Positions 57,528-64,000 of a DNA stretch of 64,000 nt are shown piece after piece; position 1 is the stretch's first letter, and each line of letters starts with the position of its first letter. This stretch comes from Pseudomonas fildesensis (lineage in GTDB: Bacteria > Pseudomonadota > Gammaproteobacteria > Pseudomonadales > Pseudomonadaceae): contig NZ_LFMW01000007.1 in the NCBI RefSeq assembly GCF_001050345.1, forward strand, positions 620,001 through 684,000, in the 5' to 3' direction. Position numbers and translations under genes: made by a program. Under the pieces are notes generated by a model. The model saw nothing but the letters and a program-made list of their open reading frames with translations, did no database searches and was not told where the DNA came from.

Positions 57528-57884
57528 TTACTTGCGGATCGGCTTACGCGGACCTTTACGGGTACGCGCGTTAGTCTTGGTACGCTGACCGCGCACTGGA
57601 AGACCACGACGATGACGCAGACCACGGTAGCAACCGAGGTCCATCAAACGCTTGATTTTCATGTTGATTTCGCGACGCAGGTCACCTTCAGTGGTGAACT
57701 TCGCCACTTCGCCACGCAACAGCTCAATCTGCTCGTCGCTCAGATCTTTAATCTTTGCGGCTGGGTTTACCCCAGTATCTGCGCAAATTTTCTGCGCAGT
57801 AGTGCGACCAACACCATAGATGTAGGTCAGCGAGATAACAGTGTGCTTGTTATCTGGAATGTTAACGCCTGCAATACGGGCCAT
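57528..57884 (-). CDS. rpsM: 30S ribosomal protein S13
   Basis: Protein of 118 residues of the 30S head. [40 protein letters not shown] and the basic C-terminus [20 protein letters not shown] are typical. First gene of the alpha operon, 60 bp downstream of a strong promoter match at 57944-57972. Confidence 0.98.
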
Positions 57885-57943
57885 TCAGTGGGACTCCAAT
57901 TGACAGCTACCTACGCCCCGGAAGCCAAGAAATAGGGCGCGAG

Positions 57944-57972
57944 ATAATATCGCTGTAATAACAAATAATCAA
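57944..57972 (-). promoter_or_regulatory. Sigma-70 promoter of the alpha operon
   Basis: On the minus strand: -35 TTGATT (57967-57972, 4/6), a 17-bp spacer and -10 TATTAT (57944-57949, 5/6). The start site would be near 57937, about 50 bases before rpsM. The -35 directly abuts the stem of the hairpin that ends the spc operon. Confidence 0.7.
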
Positions 57973-57996
57973 CCCGGCAGCGCACTAGCTGCCGGG
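57973..57996 (-). terminator. Hairpin at the spc/alpha operon boundary
   Basis: CCCGGCAG and CTGCCGGG form a perfect 8-bp GC-rich stem around an 8-base loop, 18 bp after the rpmJ stop. The sequence after it on the minus strand (TTGATTATTTG) is only moderately T-rich, so termination may be partial. Confidence 0.6.
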
Positions 57997-58013
57997 CTTC
58001 AAGCGGATCACAC

Positions 58014-58130
58014 TCAGCCTTGGCGCTGTTTGTGACGCGGTTCCGCGCTGCAAATTACTCGAACAACACCTTCGCGGCGAATAATTTTGCAGTTACGGCA
58101 CAGCTTTTTCACCGATGCACGAACTTTCAT
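58014..58130 (-). CDS. rpmJ: 50S ribosomal protein L36
   Basis: Protein of 38 residues, too short for the usual length cut: [20 protein letters not shown] continues through [14 protein letters not shown]. It is the zinc-binding (C+) form with ligands C11, C14, C27 and H32. It sits 27 bp after secY as last gene of the spc operon. The window also holds a Zur-controlled operon; zinc-free L36 paralogues, where present, are Zur-controlled elsewhere in the genome. Confidence 0.97.
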
Positions 58131-58157
58131 CACCAACTCCTCGAACCTTATGGGTAC

Positions 58158-59486
58158 TCAGCGCAACATGCCGCTGCCGTAACCCTTCAGGTTGGCTTTC
58201 TTCATCAGGGATTCGTACTGGTGCGAAACGAGGTGCGATTGTACTTGGGACATGAAGTCCATCACAACCACGACCACGATCAGCAACGAGGTCCCGCCAA
58301 GGTAGAACGGAACGTTTGCTGCAACCACCAGGAACTGGGGCAACAAGCACACGGCCGTCATATATAGAGCACCGAACAGGGTCAAACGAGTCAGAACGCC
58401 ATCAATGTAGCGCGCAGACTGCTCACCTGGACGAATGCCCGGAATAAAGGCACCGGACTTCTTCAGGTTTTCCGCTACGTCTTTCGGATTGAACATCAAC
58501 GCCGTATAGAAGAAGCAGAAGAAAATAATCCCTGCACTAAACAGCAGAATATTCAACGGCTGACCAGGAGCGATCGACTGAGAGAGGTCCTGCAGCCAGC
58601 CCATGTTTTCAGACTGACCAAACCAGGTACCCAACGAAGCCGGAAACAGCAAAATGCTGCTCGCGAAAATTGCCGGAATAACACCGGCCATATTCACTTT
58701 CAGCGGCAAGTGGCTGGTCTGCGCAGCAAAAACCTTACGGCCCTGCTGACGCTTGGCGTAGTGAACAGCAATACGACGCTGGCCACGCTCAATGAACACC
58801 ACAAAACCGATAATCGCTACTGCCAGCAAACCGATAGCAACCAGGGCAAAAATATTGATATCACCCTGACGTGCAGACTCGAAAGACTGCCCAATCGCTC
58901 TCGGAAGACCGGCGACGATACCTGCGAAAATCAACATCGAGATACCGTTACCAACACCACGCTCAGTAATCTGCTCACCCAGCCACATCATGAACATCGC
59001 ACCAGCCACAAACGTGGATACCGCGACGAAATGGAAGCCAAAGTCACCAGTGAACGCAACACCCTGCCCTGCCAGGCCAACGGACATGCCGATAGCTTGA
59101 ACCAGAGCAAGAGCGACAGTGCCGTAGCGGGTGTACTGGCTAATCTTGCGACGGCCAGCTTCACCTTCCTTCTTCAACTGCTCCAACTGCGGGCTGACGG
59201 CGGTCATCAATTGCATGATGATCGATGCCGAAATGTACGGCATGATCCCCAGTGCAAAGATGCTCATCCGTTCCAGCGCGCCGCCGGAAAACATGTTGAA
59301 CAAGCTAAGAATGGTCCCCTCATTCTGTCGAAACAGGTCTGCGAGTCGGTCCGGGTTGATACCTGGAACCGGGATGTGTGCGCCTATTCGGTAGACGATA
59401 ATCGCCAGGAACAGAAAACGCAGACGAGCCCAAAGTTCAGACATACCGCCTTTGCCGAGCGCTGAGAGAGCACCTTGCTTAGCCAT
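58158..59486 (-). CDS. secY: Protein translocase subunit SecY
   Basis: Ten-helix core of the SecYEG channel, 442 residues. Segments of note: [20 protein letters not shown] (first helix), the plug region [37 protein letters not shown], and the cytosolic loops [20 protein letters not shown] and [20 protein letters not shown] that bind SecA or the ribosome. It starts immediately after the rplO stop, suggesting coupled translation. Confidence 0.99.
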   Translation of the reverse strand: MAKQGALSALGKGGMSELWARLRFLFLAIIVYRIGAHIPVPGINPDRLADLFRQNEGTILSLFNMFSGGALERMSIFALGIMPYISASIIMQLMTAVSPQLEQLKKEGEAGRRKISQYTRYGTVALALVQAIGMSVGLAGQGVAFTGDFGFHFVAVSTFVAGAMFMMWLGEQITERGVGNGISMLIFAGIVAGLPRAIGQSFESARQGDINIFALVAIGLLAVAIIGFVVFIERGQRRIAVHYAKRQQGRKVFAAQTSHLPLKVNMAGVIPAIFASSILLFPASLGTWFGQSENMGWLQDLSQSIAPGQPLNILLFSAGIIFFCFFYTALMFNPKDVAENLKKSGAFIPGIRPGEQSARYIDGVLTRLTLFGALYMTAVCLLPQFLVVAANVPFYLGGTSLLIVVVVVMDFMSQVQSHLVSHQYESLMKKANLKGYGSGMLR

Positions 59487-59924
59487 TTATTCCTCGAACT
59501 TGCCGCCAGCTGCTTCGATAGCCGAACGCGCACCTTTGGTGGCGCCGATTCCCTTGCCGATAGTGACAGCGCGAGTCACTTCACCGGACAGCATGATTTT
59601 CACACGCTGTACGTTGACGTTGATCACGTTGGCATCTTTCAGGGTCTGCACAGTAACGATGTCGCCTTCAACTTTAGCCAGCTCGGACAAACGCACTTCT
59701 GCGCGGTCCATGGCTTTCAGTGATACGAAACCGAACTTAGGCAGGCGACGATGCAGCGGCTGTTGACCGCCTTCAAAGCCTGGAGCGATGGTGCCACCGG
59801 AACGGGAGGTCTGACCTTTGTGGCCACGGCCACCAGTCTTACCCAAACCGCTACCGATACCACGGCCCGGACGATGCTTTTCGCGACGGGAACCCGGCGC
59901 TGGACTCAGATCATTGAGTTTCAT
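59487..59924 (-). CDS. rplO: 50S ribosomal protein L15
   Basis: Protein of 145 residues. [20 protein letters not shown] and the glycine-rich [20 protein letters not shown], with [18 protein letters not shown], mark L15, a late-assembly 50S protein. It lies three bases after rpmD. Confidence 0.98.
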   Translation of the reverse strand: MKLNDLSPAPGSRREKHRPGRGIGSGLGKTGGRGHKGQTSRSGGTIAPGFEGGQQPLHRRLPKFGFVSLKAMDRAEVRLSELAKVEGDIVTVQTLKDANVINVNVQRVKIMLSGEVTRAVTIGKGIGATKGARSAIEAAGGKFEE

Positions 59925-59927
59925 CGA

Positions 59928-60104
59928 TTAACCCTCGACTCGCAGCATGTAGTAAGCCTTGTTGATCATCCCGCGATTCTCGGGAGTATCCTGGACTTCT
60001 ACAGTGTGACCGATGCGACGCAGCCCCAGACCCTTAACGCACAATTTGTGGTTAGGGATGCGGCCGGTCATGCTTTTGATCAGCGTTACTTTAACGGTAG
60101 CCAT
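59928..60104 (-). CDS. rpmD: 50S ribosomal protein L30
   Basis: Protein of 58 residues found by reading the gap between rpsE and rpl[21 protein letters not shown] then [20 protein letters not shown] and a C-terminus ending YYMLRVEG. Both sequence and place in the spc operon identify L30. It starts two bases after rpsE. Confidence 0.97.
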
Positions 60105-60106
60105 GA

Positions 60107-60607
60107 TCAGAAGATCTCCTTGACGCTTTTACCACGCTTGGCGGCAATGGATTCAGGAGACTGCATTGCTTTCAAACCTTTGAACGTAGCGTGAACCACG
60201 TTTACTGGGTTAGTCGAGCCGTAGCACTTGGCCAGAACGTTCTGAACGCCAGCAACTTCGAGGACAGCACGCATAGCGCCGCCAGCGATGATACCGGTAC
60301 CTTCAGAGGCAGGCTGCATGTACACCTTAGAAGCGCCATGAGCGGACTTCATTGCGTACTGCAGAGTGGTGCCGTTCAGATCAACTTGGATCATGTTGCG
60401 ACGAGCAGCTTCCATTGCCTTCTGGATCGCAGCAGGCACTTCACGTGACTTGCCACGGCCGAAGCCAACACGCCCTTTACCATCACCCACCACGGTCAAC
60501 GCGGTGAAAGTGAAGATACGGCCGCCTTTAACGGTTTTGGCTACGCGGTTAACTTGAACCAGCTTCTCAATGTAGCCTTCGTCGCGCTTTTGGTCGTTAT
60601 TTGACAT
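60107..60607 (-). CDS. rpsE: 30S ribosomal protein S5
   Basis: Protein of 166 residues important for decoding fidelity. [20 protein letters not shown] (double-stranded RNA-binding part), [20 protein letters not shown] and [20 protein letters not shown] are family blocks. The loop VKGGR lies where spectinomycin-resistance mutations occur in this protein; it appears wild type. Confidence 0.98.
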
Positions 60608-60610
60608 AAC

Positions 60611-60961
60611 TTAGAACTCCAGCCCAGCTTCACGAGCAGCATCAGCCAGCGCCTTGACGCGACCGTGGTACTTGAAGCCAGAGCGGTCGAAAGCCACCTG
60701 CGAGACGCCAGCGGCTTTTGCACGCGTAGCGACCAGCTGGCCAACCTTAGTGGCCGCGTCGATGTTGCCAGTGGCACCATCACGCAGTTCTTTATCCAAA
60801 GTCGAGGCGCTTGCCAGGACTTTGTTGCCGTCGGCCGAGATGACCTGGGCGTAGATGTGCTGCGACGAGCGGAACACGCAGAGACGCACGACTTCGAGTT
60901 CGTGCATTTTCAGGCGTGCTTTGCGAGCGCGACGCAGTCGAGTAACTTTTTTGTCGGTCAT
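60611..60961 (-). CDS. rplR: 50S ribosomal protein L18
   Basis: Protein of 116 residues that binds 5S rRNA with L5 and L25. [40 protein letters not shown] and [20 protein letters not shown] match the family. It starts 10 bp after rplF. Confidence 0.98.
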   Translation of the reverse strand: MTDKKVTRLRRARKARLKMHELEVVRLCVFRSSQHIYAQVISADGNKVLASASTLDKELRDGATGNIDAATKVGQLVATRAKAAGVSQVAFDRSGFKYHGRVKALADAAREAGLEF

Positions 60962-60971
60962 TTGCTATGCC

Positions 60972-61505
60972 CTACTTCTTCTTGGCTTCTTTACGACGGA
61001 CGACTTCGTCCGCGTAGCGCACACCTTTGCCTTTGTACGGCTCTGGTGGACGGAAGTCGCGGATCTCAGCGGCCACCTGACCTACCAGCTGCTTATCAAT
61101 ACCCTTGATCAGGATATCGGTCTGGCTAGGGGTCTCAGCGGTGATGCCTTCCGGCAGTTCGTAATCCACTGGGTGCGAGAAGCCAAGGGCCAGGTTCAAA
61201 ACCGTGCCTTTTGCTTGCGCTTTGTAACCAACACCGACCAGCTGGAGCTTGCGCTCGAAGCCTTGGCTTACGCCTTGGACCATGTTGTTTACCAACGCAC
61301 GAGTGGTACCGGCCATTGCGCGAGTTTGTTGATCGCCATTGCGAGCAGCGAAACGCAGCTCACCAGCTTCTTCAACGATCTCAACGGACGAATGGATGTT
61401 CAGTTCGAGAGTGCCCTTGGCACCCTTCACCGAAAGCTGTTGGCCTGCGAATTTTACTTCGACACCGGCTGGCAGCTTAACGGGGTTCTTAGCGACGCGT
61501 GACAT
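60972..61505 (-). CDS. rplF: 50S ribosomal protein L6
   Basis: Protein of 177 residues near the factor-binding site. [20 protein letters not shown] opens the first domain and the second contains [20 protein letters not shown], with the conserved [20 protein letters not shown] tail. It lies 12 bp after rpsH. Confidence 0.98.
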   Translation of the reverse strand: MSRVAKNPVKLPAGVEVKFAGQQLSVKGAKGTLELNIHSSVEIVEEAGELRFAARNGDQQTRAMAGTTRALVNNMVQGVSQGFERKLQLVGVGYKAQAKGTVLNLALGFSHPVDYELPEGITAETPSQTDILIKGIDKQLVGQVAAEIRDFRPPEPYKGKGVRYADEVVRRKEAKKK

Positions 61506-61517
61506 GCTTATCCCCCC

Positions 61518-61910
61518 TTAGAACACAGTGCAAAGAACTTCGCCGCCGACACCGGCAGCGCGCGCAGCACGATCCGTCATCACACCTTTGTTGGTGGAGA
61601 CGATAGACACACCGAGACCGCCACGAACTTTTGGCAGATCATCGACGGACTTGTACTGACGCAGGCCTGGACGGCTAACGCGCTTCACTTCCTCGATGAC
61701 CGGACGGCCTTCGAAGTACTTCAGCTCGATGGACAGCAGTGGTTTGATTTCGCTGCTGATCTGATAACCCGCAATGTAGCCTTCGTCTTTCAGGACTTTG
61801 GCAACAGCAACCTTCAACGTGGAAGATGGCATGCTTACGACGGACTTTTCAGCCATCTGGGCATTACGGATACGAGTTAGCATGTCCGCTAACGGGTCCT
61901 GCATACTCAT
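61518..61910 (-). CDS. rpsH: 30S ribosomal protein S8
   Basis: Protein of 130 residues that binds the central domain of 16S r[43 protein letters not shown] and [20 protein letters not shown] are diagnostic. In E. coli S8 also represses the spc operon. Here an unusually long 208-bp gap with two hairpins separates it from rpsN. Confidence 0.98.
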   Translation of the reverse strand: MSMQDPLADMLTRIRNAQMAEKSVVSMPSSTLKVAVAKVLKDEGYIAGYQISSEIKPLLSIELKYFEGRPVIEEVKRVSRPGLRQYKSVDDLPKVRGGLGVSIVSTNKGVMTDRAARAAGVGGEVLCTVF

Positions 61911-61930
61911 GGGCTAGACGCTCCTAATAC

Positions 61931-61952
61931 AAAAAAATTAGCCTTGCGGCTA
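61931..61952 (-). terminator. Terminator-like hairpin with T-run just before rpsH
   Basis: On the minus strand TAGCC-GCAA-GGCTA is followed by ATTTTTTT, the form of an intrinsic terminator with a short 5-bp stem and stable GNRA loop. It lies in the operon between rpsN and rpsH, 21 bp before the rpsH start, so it may be an attenuator. Confidence 0.45.
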
Positions 61953-62031
61953 CATATGTCACCGAGAATCTCCGAGCATAAAACACACGGGCTCAGGCGA
62001 GCCGCGTATTTTAGACACACTACGGAAATGA

Positions 62032-62055
62032 AACAAGCCCCAAAAGGGGCTTGTT
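62032..62055 (-). other. Perfect 10-bp hairpin in the rpsN-rpsH gap
   Basis: AACAAGCCCC and GGGGCTTGTT pair perfectly around a four-base loop, followed on the minus strand by TTCATTTCC. It is about 64 bp after the rpsN stop. It could be a partial terminator, an RNase-processing site or an attenuator in the spc transcript. Confidence 0.6.
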
Positions 62056-62118
62056 CCAGATTCAAGGTCACCGGCGGTCAGTATCTTGCGAAACCTACCA
62101 CCTGGACTTTGAAAGTAC

Positions 62119-62424
62119 TTACCAGCTGGCTTTAACCAGACCTGGTACGTCACCACGCATTGCCGCTTCACGCAGTTTGTTACGGCCGAGGCCGAACTTG
62201 CGGTAAACGCCGTGTGGACGACCGGTCAGGCGGCAGCGGTTACGCATGCGCGAAGCGCTTGCGTCACGTGGCTGCTTCTGCAGAGCAACTGTCGCTTCCC
62301 AACGTGCTTCTGGACTTGCGTTCAGATCAACGATGATTGCTTTCAGTGCTGCACGCTTCTTGGCGTACTTGGCAACCGTGAGCTGACGCTTCAGCTCGCG
62401 GTTTTTCATGCTCATCTTGGCCAT
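62119..62424 (-). CDS. rpsN: 30S ribosomal protein S14
   Basis: Protein of 101 residues. [20 protein letters not shown] and the conserved [20 protein letters not shown] with the C-terminal [11 protein letters not shown] identify S14. It is the long zinc-free form: only one of the zinc-ribbon cysteines of the short form remains. The ATG at 62424 is preferred; the frame upstream reads into the rplE gene. Confidence 0.98.
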   Translation of the reverse strand: MAKMSMKNRELKRQLTVAKYAKKRAALKAIIVDLNASPEARWEATVALQKQPRDASASRMRNRCRLTGRPHGVYRKFGLGRNKLREAAMRGDVPGLVKASW

Positions 62425-62437
62425 GGTCCTACTCCAA

Positions 62438-62977
62438 TCAGTTGCGGAACGGGAATTTGAAAGCACGCAACAGGGCGCGACCTTCATCATCGTTCTTGGC
62501 AGTGGTGGTCAGGGTGATGTCCAGACCGCGGAGAGCATCGATCTTGTCGTAGTCGATTTCCGGGAAGATGATCTGCTCTTTCACGCCCATGCTGTAGTTA
62601 CCACGACCATCGAAGGACTTGGCATTCAGGCCGCGGAAGTCGCGAACCCGAGGCAGGGAGATCGACAGCAGACGATCCAGGAATTCATACATACGCTCAC
62701 GGCGCAGGGTCACTTTGACGCCGATCGGCCAACCTTCACGGACTTTAAAGCCAGCGATGGATTTCCGAGCGTAAGTCACAACGACTTTTTGACCGGTGAT
62801 CTTTTCCAGGTCAGCAACAGCGTGCTCGATGACTTTTTTGTCGCCGACCGCTTCGCCCAGACCCATGTTCAGGGTGATTTTGGTAACGCGTGGAACTTCC
62901 ATCACGTTCGAAAGCTTAAGTTCTTCCTTAAGCTTCGGTGCGATTTCTTTCCAATAAATCTCTTTTAGTCGTGCCAT
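62438..62977 (-). CDS. rplE: 50S ribosomal protein L5
   Basis: Protein of 179 residues that binds 5S rRNA in the central protuberance. [40 protein letters not shown] and [20 protein letters not shown] match the family. It lies 20 bp after rplX, whose E. coli counterpart gap holds the S8 repressor site; I did not identify that fold here. Confidence 0.98.
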   Translation of the reverse strand: MARLKEIYWKEIAPKLKEELKLSNVMEVPRVTKITLNMGLGEAVGDKKVIEHAVADLEKITGQKVVVTYARKSIAGFKVREGWPIGVKVTLRRERMYEFLDRLLSISLPRVRDFRGLNAKSFDGRGNYSMGVKEQIIFPEIDYDKIDALRGLDITLTTTAKNDDEGRALLRAFKFPFRN

Positions 62978-62997
62978 GGTCTTCTACCTAGCAGTGT

Positions 62998-63312
62998 TCA
63001 AGCATCAACCGCTTTTTGGGTCGACTTGAAGACACGAATTTTCTTGCCATCTTCTACTTTGAAACCAACGCGGTCAGCCTTGTTGGTTTCGCCGTTGAAA
63101 ATGGCGACGTTAGAAGCGTCCAGCGGAGCTTCTTTTTCGACGATACCGCCTTGTACGCCCGACATAGGGTTAGGCTTGGTATGACGCTTAACCAGGTTCA
63201 GACCACCAATAACCAGACGGTTATTAGCGAGAACCTTAAGCACCTTACCGCGCTTACCTTTGTCTTTGCCGGCGATCACGATGATCTCGTCGTCACGACG
63301 AATCTTTTGCAT
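62998..63312 (-). CDS. rplX: 50S ribosomal protein L24
   Basis: Protein of 104 residues that starts 50S assembly. It carries the KOW motif ([20 protein letters not shown]) and [20 protein letters not shown] with [20 protein letters not shown]. It lies 11 bp after rplN. Confidence 0.98.
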   Translation of the reverse strand: MQKIRRDDEIIVIAGKDKGKRGKVLKVLANNRLVIGGLNLVKRHTKPNPMSGVQGGIVEKEAPLDASNVAIFNGETNKADRVGFKVEDGKKIRVFKSTQKAVDA

Positions 63313-63323
63313 GTCGGATCTCC

Positions 63324-63692
63324 TTACAGCACTTCTGGGGCGAGCGAGACGATCTTCATGAACTTCTCAGTACGAAGTTCACGGGTCACTGGCCCAAAGA
63401 TACGGGTGCCGATCGGCTCTTGCTTGTTGTTCAGAAGAACAGCAGCGTTGCCATCAAAGCGGATAATGGAGCCATCTGCACGGCGTACGCCGTGACGGGT
63501 GCGGACTACAACAGCAGTCATCACTTGGCCTTTTTTCACCTTACCGCGAGGAATTGCTTCCTTCACGGTAACTTTGATGATGTCACCGATACCAGCGTAA
63601 CGACGATGGGAGCCACCCAGCACCTTGATGCACATAACGCGGCGAGCGCCGCTGTTATCGGCCACATCGAGCATGGATTGAGTCTGAATCAT
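63324..63692 (-). CDS. rplN: 50S ribosomal protein L14
   Basis: Protein of 122 residues at the subunit interface. [40 protein letters not shown] and the C-terminal [20 protein letters not shown] are diagnostic. By convention the first gene of the spc operon, 23 bp after rpsQ, so no strong break from the S10 operon is visible. Confidence 0.98.
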   Translation of the reverse strand: MIQTQSMLDVADNSGARRVMCIKVLGGSHRRYAGIGDIIKVTVKEAIPRGKVKKGQVMTAVVVRTRHGVRRADGSIIRFDGNAAVLLNNKQEPIGTRIFGPVTRELRTEKFMKIVSLAPEVL

Positions 63693-63715
63693 ATAATTTC
63701 TCCGACCCCTAGTCC

Positions 63716-63982
63716 TTAGACTTCCACAGCGCGTTCGAGAACATCAACCAGTGCCCAAGACTTAGTCTTGGCCAGCGGACGAGTTTCACGAATAGTGACC
63801 TTGTCGCCGATATGGCACTGATTGGTTTCGTCGTGCGCGTGCAGCTTAGTCGAACGCTTAACATATTTACCGTAGATCGGGTGCTTAACGCGGCGCTCGA
63901 TCAAAACGGTGATGGTTTTGTCCATCTTGTCGCTGACAACACGGCCAGTCAGCGTACGGACAGTCTTTTCGGCTTCAGCCAT
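63716..63982 (-). CDS. rpsQ: 30S ribosomal protein S17
   Basis: Protein of 88 residues that binds 16S rRNA early in assembly. [20 protein letters not shown] then [20 protein letters not shown] and [20 protein letters not shown] fit S17. I take the ATG at 63982; the ATG at 63988 overlaps the stop of rpmC. It is the last gene of the S10 operon. Confidence 0.98.
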   Translation of the reverse strand: MAEAEKTVRTLTGRVVSDKMDKTITVLIERRVKHPIYGKYVKRSTKLHAHDETNQCHIGDKVTIRETRPLAKTKSWALVDVLERAVEV

Positions 63983-63984
63983 GA

Positions 63985-64000
63985 TCACTTACCTGCCTGC
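63985..64000 (-). CDS. rpmC: 50S ribosomal protein L29, partial (last codons only)
   Basis: The final bases of the window encode ...QAGK followed by TGA at 63985-63987, two bases before rpsQ. This fits the C-terminus (QQAGK) of pseudomonad L29 and its fixed position before rpsQ. The rest lies beyond the right edge. Confidence 0.75.

Overview
The window is chromosomal DNA from a Pseudomonas, most likely of the P. fluorescens group. The evidence is the gene order nrdR-ribD-ribE-ribBX-ribH-nusB-thiL, the uvrA/ssb and ferritin/katA neighbours of the ribosomal alpha operon, high GC codon use, and intergenic repeats of the fluorescens REPIN type (GTGGGAGGGG... and CGGCTTGCCGGCGATG cores). Much of the order from xseB to oprG and from ssb to rpsQ is, as I recall it, that of P. 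aeruginosa. No rRNA, tRNA, CRISPR array, prophage or insertion sequence is visible.

Layout. 1-8.3 kb: a hybrid-type sensor kinase running off the left edge on the minus strand, divergent from a five-gene chaperone-usher pilus operon (major pilin, chaperone, usher, tip adhesin, second chaperone; the CupA order). 8.5-10.6 kb: a YcaC-like hydrolase and an orphan GAF histidine kinase. 10.66-11.83 kb: a decayed accessory scar made of a broken YhcG/DUF1016 nuclease gene and a 5'-truncated Fic gene pointing away from each other. 11.9-17 kb: xseB-ispA-dxs and a BtuB-type receptor, convergent with a BtuF-like protein. 17-25.3 kb (minus): BtuF-like protein, small membrane protein, ribA, a solute-binding protein, then thiL-nusB-ribH-ribBX-ribE-ribD-nrdR, so most of riboflavin synthesis lies here. 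25.4-27.8 kb: YbaY lipoprotein, methyltransferase, CnoX-like thioredoxin and a small conserved protein. 27.9-31.3 kb: a zinc-starvation operon behind a Zur box (His-rich DUF2796 protein, ABC ATPase, FtsX-type permease, DUF3299 protein). 31.4-33.1 kb: oprG with a candidate Anr site, and an SDR protein. 33.3-42.9 kb: the large helicase Lhr, an MscS-type channel, and the membrane-lipid operon ybhP-clsB-ybhN. 42.9-47.4 kb: an alpha/beta hydrolase with a DUF3182 gene, a GlxA-type regulator divergent from a cysteine hydrolase, and tam. 47.7-54.8 kb: ssb, an MFS transporter, uvrA, a ferritin and catalase. 55-64 kb (minus): the alpha operon (rpsM-rpsK-rpsD-rpoA-rplQ) and the spc operon (rpsQ to rpmJ), cut by the right edge in rpmC.

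How it fits together. Most of the window is core: isoprenoid precursors (ispA, dxs), flavin, thiamine and cobalamin supply, DNA repair (xseB, uvrA, ssb, lhr), iron and peroxide handling (ferritin, katA), and translation. The accessory parts are the pilus locus and the YhcG/Fic scar. The most notable items are the Zur-boxed ABC operon, the double-decayed YhcG/Fic scar, a perfect 78-bp palindrome between lhr and the MscS gene, a second 125-bp hairpin repeat, two hairpins inside the spc operon, and a ribB fusion whose GTP cyclohydrolase half has lost its zinc site. I did not find a clearly undescribed system; the zinc operon is the best candidate for experimental interest.
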